From Semisulcospira habei (Eukaryota > Mollusca > Gastropoda > Semisulcospiridae): a DNA stretch of 64,000 nt. The notes beneath the pieces are model-generated. The model was not told the DNA's origin. It worked only from the letters and a program-made list of their open reading frames with translations, and ran no database searches. The translations under genes and the position numbers were made by a program. The DNA lies in the NCBI GenBank assembly GCA_036245525.1, contig BTPG01000003.1:190453838-190517837 (forward strand), given 5' to 3'. Below, piece after piece: positions 56,282-64,000 of the stretch. The stretch's first letter is position 1; each line of letters begins with the position of its first letter.

Positions 56282-56533
56282 GTATGATACATGTGAACGC
56301 GGACTGTTATCAAAACCTGACCAGAGCCAGAAGTCCTAGCCTACTTTCGCAACAATAGGCTAAGACTTTTAGCTTATACCACTGTTGTAAAAGTAGCCGA
56401 TGACTTATAACTTAGACCTGGCCGACGGCCGGTTTCAGTTCATTGTCACTATCAAGCATAGCACTCCAGGTTTGGGATTGGACTATCCAGCAATCACCAC
56501 ATTTGTATTAGATGATTGTATGAAGCAGAATAT

Positions 56534-56605
56534 TTGTCTGCTGGTCTAGATTTTGGGCCTTACGGCGTGTAGCCGTAAGGTTCAAAATCAGAGACCAGCG
56601 CACAT
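56534..56605. repeat. palindromic element, family E
   Basis: TTGTCTGCTGGTCTAGATTT and complement enclose CCTTACGGC-GTGTA-GCCGTAAGG. Confidence 0.75.
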
Positions 56606-57126
56606 ATAATCTGTTCGTGTCCAAGAACAAACGAGGACCGCTTGATGTCAGTCAAACATTAAATGGCGTCCACAGCAAAAAATAAAATAAAATCCTTTTA
56701 CCTCAAATCCTTCAAATCAAGGGAAATGTTAGCTTTTGGTCAGGTGGCTGTTGTAGGTCTTTACTTTCTGTAATGTGAATGACAAAGCTGTTTATGGTTA
56801 TTTCTGATAATAGGTCTTTTGTTTGCAAGTACTTGCAAGCAAACATTTGTTACGGTTAAACCTTGTTTTTTTTTTTTTTCTTAGGTACATTACGTTGCTG
56901 CGATTAAAAAAAAAATTCCGTTACTATAAGTATGCTTGTTTTTGTCTATCGTATTGAAAATACGGTAGACTTTGAGACTGGGCTGGTCGGAGCACGTTCT
57001 GTAGCATGCAAATGACGAACATAGGCGGGCATACATCAGACTCTGACAGTGAAGTAACACGATAAAAATTACTTCATGCCTAGCTACGCCGAACCGCGCT
57101 GTTGAACGTACATTTGGCGGGAAACG

Positions 57127-57193
<67 letters not shown>
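57127..57193. repeat. (TG)n microsatellite
   Basis: About 33 TG units in intron 24. Confidence 0.95.
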
Positions 57194-57194
<1 letters not shown>

Positions 57195-57626
57195 ACACGA
57201 GTTCTCCTGTGTCTGTGCACGTACAGGTCTGAAAATTTAGGGAATGCTTCCTTTAAGATGTATCACGGAGTAATTTTCAGCATTTTTAGATTGGATTACT
57301 CATTAAAAAGAAAACAAAATGACGTTTATACAAGGTTGACCCGCATAATATGAGTCCGTAATTTGTGTTATATTCATCCGAAATGTTGAATACCGCTAGC
57401 TTCGAAAAAGATATTGGATGAGTTAGTAATCAGCTTTGCATTTATTTAATGTTTTTGTAAAAAATTCATCGCAGAAGAAAATGTCGACACGAAGAATTCT
57501 CGACTTCAGAGTGGCCGTGACGTAAAAGCGCTAGCCACATTTTACATTGTTGCTGGTGTTATACATTGTTGCTGAACTGACGCAAAGCACCAGACACGTC
57601 ATTGCTATACATAAATTGACAAAGAA

Positions 57627-57694
<68 letters not shown>

Positions 57695-58332
57695 AGTTTG
57701 ATTTAGGAAGACCGCGTATAGAAAGTCGGCTGACCCACATCTGAGTCTGTAATTTTCGTTCTATTTACTTGGAATTTTGGATAACTAGCTTTGTAATAGA
57801 CATTGGATGAGTTCGTAATCCAGCGTTGTCAGTACCTCTTCAACTGTTTGATTAATAATTAATTTATATTTGCAAGTTTTGGATCAAGTATATACTTCAG
57901 TCAAACAGTCAGCCCTGCGTGGAAGAAAACAGTCAGCCCTGTAAGAGGCTGCGCGCCTTTCGGGTGGTTGACGTGAAACATCAAATGCGTCACTGTGTAC
58001 ACAGCATCGTGAGACTAGCGATGCCATGACGTCTAGCTCATAGTGACGTCATTTTGCTGCTCGTGCTGTTATTCTTCAAAATTCCTTTCGCTACACGAAC
58101 CCACAGAGTGTAATAATGGCGGGAAGCGCCGTGTGTCCGTCTTTATTTGTTTGCGCCGGCATGTGTGTTGATCTGAGATTGGCTTAGAGAGGAGGAAAAT
58201 GGATCAGAAGGATAAGCATAAAAATATGAACAACTCTGAATATTCCTAAAAGAAAAACGCATGTGAGCTCCAAACAATACGGTAGACTTGGGATGAAATC
58301 CTCACCTTGTTTTGTTTTCTCTGCACATACAG
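57194..58332. other. rest of intron 24
   Basis: Apart from the (CT)n tract at 57631-57691 nothing recognisable is seen. GGCGGGAA(A/G)CGCCGTGTG occurs twice (about 57117 and 58119), and TTGGATGAGTT(A/C)GTAATC twice (57414 and 57804). This suggests an old duplication of about 400-1000 bp. Confidence 0.5.
57631..57691. repeat. (CT)n microsatellite
   Basis: About 30 CT units. Confidence 0.95.
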
Positions 58333-58406
58333 GAGAGAGAGGCTCGCATGAAGATGGAACAGGAAAAGCTGGAAGCAGAAAGCGAACTTTTCACCGAGAG
58401 AATCAG
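58333..58406 (+). CDS. large gene, exon 25: coiled-coil segment
   Basis: The acceptor CATACAG ends at 58332 and the donor TCAG|GTAAGC follows 58406. EREARMKMEQEKLEAESELF continues TERI. It enters in phase 0 and leaves in phase 2. Confidence 0.85.
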
Positions 58407-58459
58407 GTAAGCTTACATCAAGTAACGTCTGTTTTGTTTGCATCGTGGGGTGTGTATCA

Positions 58460-58640
58460 TTAACCCTTTCAGTGCGATCGGCTTTGACTGACGTCTGATG
58501 CCATTGCACACAGACTCCCCAGATAATCTTCTAAGCCTGAAAATCACACATGTATACGGCGCCGGCAAGAGGCATAGATTTCCGTGAGTCTCCGCGACTG
58601 CGGAGGCTCATGAAAATCTTTGCCTCTTGCAGTCGGAACG
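58460..58640. repeat. family C element
   Basis: The left border is TTAA-CCCTTTCAGTGC. The core hairpin 58566-58630 is made of CAAGAGGCATAGATTTCCGT and complement. The right end is not clear. It begins 54 bp after the exon 25 donor. Confidence 0.7.
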
Positions 58641-58742
58641 CTCTTTGTTTCTTTGTTTTTTCAGCGAATTTTAAAGGCAACAGATTTACAGTCTTAACTG
58701 CGAGGTCTGTTGGGCGTACGTTTGCGGATAACTGCAAATAGA

Positions 58743-58954
58743 CATAAATTCAGCCCGACGCACGTATTTCCCAAATTTTGGAGGCGTCACCTAACGACTA
58801 TGCACCTGTTGCAGGAGACGGATCGACCATGATAATTCAAGGGTAGTGCCAGATTAGCTTGGCGCCCACAGGCGCCAAGCTAATCTGGCACTACCCTTAA
58901 ATTATCATGGTCGACCCATCTCATGCTGTAATGCGTCAGGGCTGAATGGGTTAA
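58743..58954. repeat. full-length family B element
   Basis: The right border is GGGCTGAATGGG-TTAA and the left border is eroded (ATAAATTCAGCCCGACGCAC). The core stem of about 95 bp is almost perfect. It ends 59 bp before exon 26. Confidence 0.85.
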
Positions 58955-59013
58955 ATAAAATAATCAGTTGTGTGACATTTATTATCATTACGATTATCAT
59001 TTTACTTTTGCAG

Positions 59014-59083
59014 ATACCAGAAGCTGTTGACAGATGTGGAAAATCAGAGACACCGGTTGTTCACCGTCCGTGCAAAGATGGAG
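59014..59083 (+). CDS. large gene, exon 26: coiled-coil segment
   Basis: The acceptor TTTTGCAG ends at 59013 and the donor GGAG|GTAATA follows 59083. One base completes an Arg codon. YQKLLTDVENQRHRLFTVRA continues KME. It leaves in phase 0. Confidence 0.85.
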
Positions 59084-59348
59084 GTAATATTGTCACACAG
59101 ACTCAAACGTCCTTTCGAAACTCTCGATTGCAGAGTAGCCTTTCAAAATCAAACCAAATTTGTGGAAGGCCGACACAGATTTAAATAGAGAAATTAATGA
59201 TGTTATCAGTTCCTGCAGTCAATGAACCATTTAACACTCCACATTCCCACTCCCACCCCCCACCCCACGCCAACCCCACAAAGCCGCCCCACCTTTCCCC
59301 TAATACCTCCCCACCCCTGTTCCACCTTCTCGATCACCGCTAATCCCT

Positions 59349-59560
59349 TTAACCCATATCGTACTGAGGCTAAAAGCTTCAAATTTGTACACTGCCATAT
59401 GCAAGCTACATTATTGTACTTACAGATGAGGATATAGACCAATGGCTCTAGTTCAAGGGTGGTGCCAAAATAGCTTGGCGTCTAGAGGCGTCAAGCTATT
59501 CTAGCACTACTTTTGAAACTATTTTAGTCAAACTTATTTCCCACTCTGGTTAAGGGTTAA
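59349..59560 (-). repeat. TTAA-bounded element of subtype B', inverse copy of 23995-24221
   Basis: TTAA-CCCATATCGTACTGAGGC begins it. The family B hairpin is at 59448-59524 and the end is CTCTGGTTAAGGG-TTAA. Read on the minus strand it follows 23995-24221 over the whole length. Confidence 0.8.
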
Positions 59561-59680
59561 CGATAAGGGCTAGCAGCGAGGTCACCAAACCAAAGACTAA
59601 TCAGCCCAAATTCCTTCTTTTTCCATCTTCCATCGCAGAACAATCGGTCAACTGCCCGAGCAACCCCCTAAACTAGCACG

Positions 59681-59754
59681 CTGTGTGCGTTGGTCTGTGA
59701 AATTGGACTTTACGGCCTAAGGCCGTAAGGTCCGAAATGACATACCAACTCACG
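59681..59754. repeat. palindromic element, family E
   Basis: CTGTGTGCGTTGGTCTGTGA and complement enclose CTTTACGGCC-TAA-GGCCGTAAGG. It ends 18 bp before exon 27. Confidence 0.8.
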
Positions 59755-59772
59755 TATCCCTTTAATCCACAG

Positions 59773-59949
59773 TCACTGGACCCTACCCGTGTGCGCCGCG
59801 AGCTGGAGTTCCAATACCGAGCCGACATAGGTCAGGTACTGCAGACCATCAACAGTTTCCTGGCCAATCGCCAGGCAGCCATGGAGGAAGCGGAAATGAC
59901 AAAAAACGAGATGAACTTCCGACAGCGTGTGGATGAAGCCAATGCTAAG
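59773..59949 (+). CDS. large gene, exon 27: longest single coiled-coil exon
   Basis: The acceptor ATCCACAG ends at 59772 and the donor TAAG|GTATGC follows 59949. The 59 codons are in phase 0 at both ends. SLDPTRVRRELEFQYRADIG continues QVLQTINSFLANRQAAMEEA and ends FRQRVDEANAK. It is the least repetitive coiled-coil segment here and the best query for finding homologues. Confidence 0.85.
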
Positions 59950-60042
59950 GTATGCAGCAATATGTTGGGATGGTTTTTGGAGTGGGGATTACTCTGTGTG
60001 TGCGTGCGTGCGTGCGTGCGTATGGTGCAAGGACAAGGATAG

Positions 60043-60098
60043 CTAATTGGTGCCAAGTTATTCTGGTCCCACCCTTGAACTATAACGGTCGATTTATA
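60043..60098. repeat. half of a family B palindrome
   Basis: GGTGCCAAGTTATTCTGGTC and ACCCTTGAACTATAACGGTC form the right arm only. Confidence 0.5.
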
Positions 60099-60180
60099 TT
60101 TTGTTTTAGTATGCCAAGGTTGGATAAGCTTACTCATTATCTTTTTTAGCTAATGTCGCAGTCCTGTGTTTTTCTCCCAG

Positions 60181-62943
60181 AACGTGGCCAGCCGTCAACA
60201 GCACATGAAAGCCATGAAGGAAGCCGCCGAGATAGAGTCACGCTTTATGCGAGATATGGATCAGCATAGTCGACTGGCCCCCTCTCCTGAACCCGATGAC
60301 ATACACTTCTGGCTTCCCGGGGCTCCAAACCTGCAGCAGAACCCGCACAGTCAACCCTCATGGATCCGTCAATGTAGAACACCCATCTGCCAGCAATGCC
60401 CACAAACTCAGCCAGCTTGGATGCACAGAGCTCCAGCTGGGCCACCCCACAATCATCAATCTCAACAAAAAAATCATCAAACTCAACAAAATCAGTCATC
60501 CTTGGTCCGCCAGTGTAGAGGCCCGGCTCGTGATGATTTCAGGGGCGACATGTTGGGACCTGGCCAGCAGCAAGGAGAAAATGTGAATAATTTCAGACAG
60601 GCCAGAAACTTTCAGACAGCGGATGATTTCAATTCACAAAAGAAACACCTAACACCGGTCAGTTACAAGCCTGTAAGAGACTACTCCCAAGTTGACAGTT
60701 ACAGGTCGTTGCGAGAACAACCTCCTGTTGACAGTTGCAGGTTGTTGCGAGAACAACCCCCTGTTGACAGTTACAGGTCGTTGCGAGAACAACCCGCTGT
60801 TGACAGTTACAAGTCGTTGCGAGAACAACCCCCTGTTGACAGTTACAGGTCGTTGCGAGAACAATCCCCTGTTGACAGTTACAGGTCGTTGCGAGAACAA
60901 CCCCCTGTTGACAGTTGCAGGTCGTTGCGAGAACAACCTCCTGTTGACAGTTACAGACCGGCAAGAGAGTACGTTCCGCTTGAGAGTTACAGACCAACCT
61001 TGAGGGAATATTCCACTGCACCTCCAGAAGGGTGGCCATTGTCTCATGGAAATTTAGCTGACATCTTTATGTCTCATCCATGTGGCCTGGGATCTAATCG
61101 ATTTGATTTTCACGAGGGTACTGTGCCACCTCGTGTTCATCCTGCAGCCCCCGAAATTTCACAATCGGAGCTTGGGTTCTATGGGGACTATAGACACCAA
61201 GGTGCCCATACAGCGGACCCTATTCACGTTTCCCCGCATTGCAGATATGATTCCAGCCCCGATGCTTGTGGTACAATACACAGAGGACCAGTTCAACTCC
61301 CGTGGAAAGCACCAAATGGAGTGCAATCGCACACAGTCCGAGGGATAGTGATGCAACACCAGCAACAAGGAGATTCTCGTGATTTATTTCAAAGCAGATC
61401 ACAAATGCCTGAGGCAGCGATCCCCACAAGACCTCAGCCAGATTTTCATCATTCACAAACGTCCAGAACAGCAAACCCACTGGGATCAGCAGCTCCACAA
61501 GACGTTGTCCCTGCCAGATCACCCCAAAATGCAACATTCAATAAATCAAACGACGCCGCCCCACTATCAGACCACATGAAATCAGAGCGAGACATGGACA
61601 CGATGTCATCACCCCCTCTCAGTTTTCTGGACATCGTCACCCCAGAACCCAGCTACCAGAATCTCCAAACGAGCACCCCACGTACCGGAACTACGTCAGT
61701 ACCACAGCAAGATCAAGGACGCCTTACTCTTGAGGCTTCCACTCAAACCTTAGCCGGTGAAAGAGCGATAGTGCCAGTCACGCGAGAGATGTCCACTGCA
61801 GACACGCAGACAGTAGACGGTGATACCACCATTCCTTCGCACAGACTTTGGAACGTGGATCCATCGTCCAAGAGCAGGTTGTTGTCACAGACCTTCCTGA
61901 CTATCGAGTTGCGACCAGATGACACAGGCAGTCCGTCCGGTACCAACGTGATCGTGAGGATCCAGTCCAACACAGAGCTCACAGGACCAGGTCCACTGCC
62001 AGAGTACGAATCCACGTGGTCCGGCGGTATCGTCACGTCACCTGGCAAGGGTCCCAAGACCGCGCAAGAGAACACGACAGAATCGCAGTCGTACAACACC
62101 AACAGGACAAAGTATGAATCGTTTTCGTCTTCGGAGTACAGATACCAGTCTCCAACATCCATCCAGGGAGCTTACAGCTCCAGAGGCAAAGATACTGACT
62201 TTGACTACTCGGCCCAGCCTTCCGAACCGAAGAAAACAGAGGATTGGGATCCTTTGGCAAATGTCTCGGCTTGGCAGTCTTCCTGCAAAGGATCTGCAGT
62301 AGAGCAAGCAGGAGGTAATGTTCTCGTACAAGACACTTCAGCAGCCCAAACAGCTGCAGAAGGTTACGAGGTAAGGAGTAACGCTCCTAGTGACACTCCC
62401 GGAGAGCACTCCCGGGTCCAGCGGTATGACAGAAGTCAGAAAGCGGGGAGTAGTGCGCCCAGTGAAATCAGCCCAAAAGCAAGACAGCCAGTAGAGACTG
62501 TTGTTAGCCAGTGGCCGGTCCATGCCCGCATGATGAACTACTCTAGCGGCGGCGCACCCGCAACCATCGTTGACCCCACCTTGGTTCATGCTCCACTAGA
62601 TCAATGGGGTGCCACGACCATTCTCAGCTCCGCTCTAATGCAGCCTCAGCTACACCAGCTCTATCCCGAGCCTGCGACCATCCTTAACCCGCTGGTTCAA
62701 GCCCCACTCGAGCAGTTCGCAGGACAGCCCGCAGCTGGTCTGAACCCTGCTTTCACCCAAACCCACGTGGAACAGTTGACTAGTCCCTCCCTGATGCACG
62801 CGCACATACCACCATGTCAAGTGCACATCCTGTCAAGTCCGGCCTTCATCTCCGCCTGCCGACACGATCATCCAGGTCTGCTTCCGTGCCAGATGTCGGG
62901 GTTGGGCTGTCACTGTGGCGGGCTACCCGGCTATGTTACCACT
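60181..62943 (+). CDS. large gene, exon 28: helix then long Pro/Gln/Ser-rich segment
   Basis: The acceptor TTCTCCCAG ends at 60180 and a strong donor ACT|GTAAGT follows 62943. The 921 codons are in phase 0 at both ends. It opens with a helix (NVASRQQHMKAMKEAAEIES), then Gln/Asn/Pro-rich sequence. Seven copies of a 12-residue repeat VDSYRSLREQPP follow (60691-60942), then Ser/Thr/Pro-rich disorder with a Cys/His-rich end (HDHPGLLPCQMSGLGCHCGG). The frame stays open to 63021, but that stretch runs into a family B element. The GTAAGT donor is therefore the likelier end, and the gene continues beyond the window. Confidence 0.8.
60691..60942 (+). repeat. coding tandem repeat, 36 bp x 7
   Basis: The unit starts GTTGACAGTTACAGGTCGTT and encodes VDSYRSLREQPP. 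A diverged eighth and ninth copy follow (VDSYRPAREYVP, LESYRPTLREYS). Confidence 0.9.
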
Positions 62944-62980
62944 GTAAGTAAGGCTGAAAATGTACAATCTGCACAGCATT

Positions 62981-63173
62981 CACACGCACGTATTTCTCAA
63001 AATTTAGAAGGTTTCATCTAACGATTATGCACCTGGTACAGGAGATAGATCGACCATGATAATTCAAGAGCAGTACTAGATTAGCTTGGCGCCGCAAGCT
63101 AATCTGGCACTACCCTTGAATTATCATGGTCGACCCACCTCCTGCTGTAGTGCGTCAGGGCTGAGTGGGTTAC
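62981..63173. repeat. family B element
   Basis: It contains CAGGAGATAGATCGACCATG and complement, with a shortened loop GGCGCCGC. The right end is GGGCTGAGTGGG-TTAC. It starts 37 bp after the exon 28 donor. Confidence 0.8.
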
Positions 63174-63175
63174 AT

Positions 63176-63960
63176 TATACTTGTTTACGCGAACTTTCGG
63201 ATCACATGCGATAGCAAAAGTGTCTACGTACTGGGGCCATCGCGCGTCCGTGAGTCGTCGTCTGTGGTAGATCGTAACGTTGGTATTTTCTCAAAGACTG
63301 TGCACGCCACAGGCTTCGAACTTGGCCCTAGGATACTTTTTAAACATATCAATTCCAATTACCTCTCAAAGGTCAAGGTCACAGGAATCGAGAACTAGGT
63401 CAAAAATAGCCATTTTGAGAAGACATTTTTATAGCTAAAACTAGGTCAAAATAACCATTTTGAGAGACTTTTTTCTAGGTTAAAAAATAGCCATTTTGAG
63501 AAGACTTTTGTTTTCTTTACAAACGCTATTCACAACTTCAGATCCGAACTTGGTACAGAGATACCTGATGGTAAAACTTTCTTAATTTGGATGGCCCCTC
63601 AGAGGTCAAATGTGTGAAAATGGCTGGGAAAAATTTAGTTTTTATCAGCTATTTTCAAACGTTTCAATCAAATTTGGCATAAGGGCTGGAAGATAAGACC
63701 TTTCAAAGATCTTTGGTTGACCCATTACAAAGATCAAGGATCACACGAGTCTGAGAAAAGTGTGATAAATGCAACAGGTTTGACAAAACGGGAATTTTGC
63801 AACCCTTTACTTGTATTAGGAAACTTGAACCTTTAGTTACCTGCCGGAAAGGCCAAGGTCATAAAGGTCAGATTAATTATGTGGATCGGTCATGCACAGT
63901 CATGCGTTTTCCGTTATTCGTATGTCTATGTTCTAAACCGCTGTAGGCAAATTTTCCATC
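63176..63960 (+). repeat. dispersed repeat family Q, copy 4
   Basis: GATCACATGCGATAGCAAAAG replaces the usual start. The modules GAACTTGGTACAGAGATACC, TGATGGTAAAAC and the CAAATTTGGCATAAGG region are in the usual order. It may run off the window. Confidence 0.7.
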
Positions 63961-64000
63961 ATGGGAAATACATTGTAATTAAAACAAAACACATTGACCA

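Noticed and set aside
62944..63021. Extension of exon 28 to the stop at 63021
   Set aside because: It ignores a strong GTAAGT donor and its last residues come from the flank of a family B element.

Overview
This is eukaryotic DNA: short exons with GT/AG splice sites, long repeat-choked introns, non-LTR retrotransposons of the L2/CR1-Jockey type, tRNA-derived SINEs, many (GT)n/(CT)n microsatellites and dozens of short palindromic elements. The repeat style suggests a lophotrochozoan, most likely a gastropod mollusc. That is inference from style, since no diagnostic gene is present. Nothing prokaryotic, no CRISPR array and no functional RNA gene was found.

Layout. (1) 278-483 is the last coding exon of an upstream plus-strand gene. 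(2) 484-5809 is intergenic or 5' flank, with microsatellites, palindromic elements and no convincing gene. (3) 5810-62943 is one very large plus-strand gene that runs off the right edge. I reconstructed 28 exons by hand. Every junction has AG and GT borders, and the codon phase matches across every successive pair. The encoded protein is not a family I recognise. It has a Pro/Gln-rich N-terminal part, two homologous Cys-containing exons, an acidic exon, an RS-rich exon, and then many 15-60 residue coiled-coil exons. Set between these are very large low-complexity exons carrying tandem repeats of 17, 23, 9 and 12 residues. The two largest, 25739-29646 and the 40176-48484 pair, can be skipped without changing frame. 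The gene therefore reads as a coiled-coil scaffold with optional giant disordered inserts.

(4) The largest exon, 41724-48484, carries a coding minisatellite of 27 bp (9 residues). About 103 fairly uniform copies follow some 2 kb of older, diverged copies. The exon ends at a stop, but the minisatellite continues for 2.5 kb in decayed form, is hit by a SINE-like insertion, and ends in what looks like the ancestral end of the exon.

(5) The introns are crowded with palindromes. Families A, B, C and H are bounded by TTAA, and neighbours sometimes share one TTAA; this is a piggyBac-type MITE signature. Families D, E, F, G and I are separate palindromes. Many copies sit within a few tens of bases of splice sites, and one D copy lies in frame inside the giant exon. 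An 801-bp palindromic element with a hammerhead-like motif interrupts a SINE and is flanked by a 17-bp target duplication.
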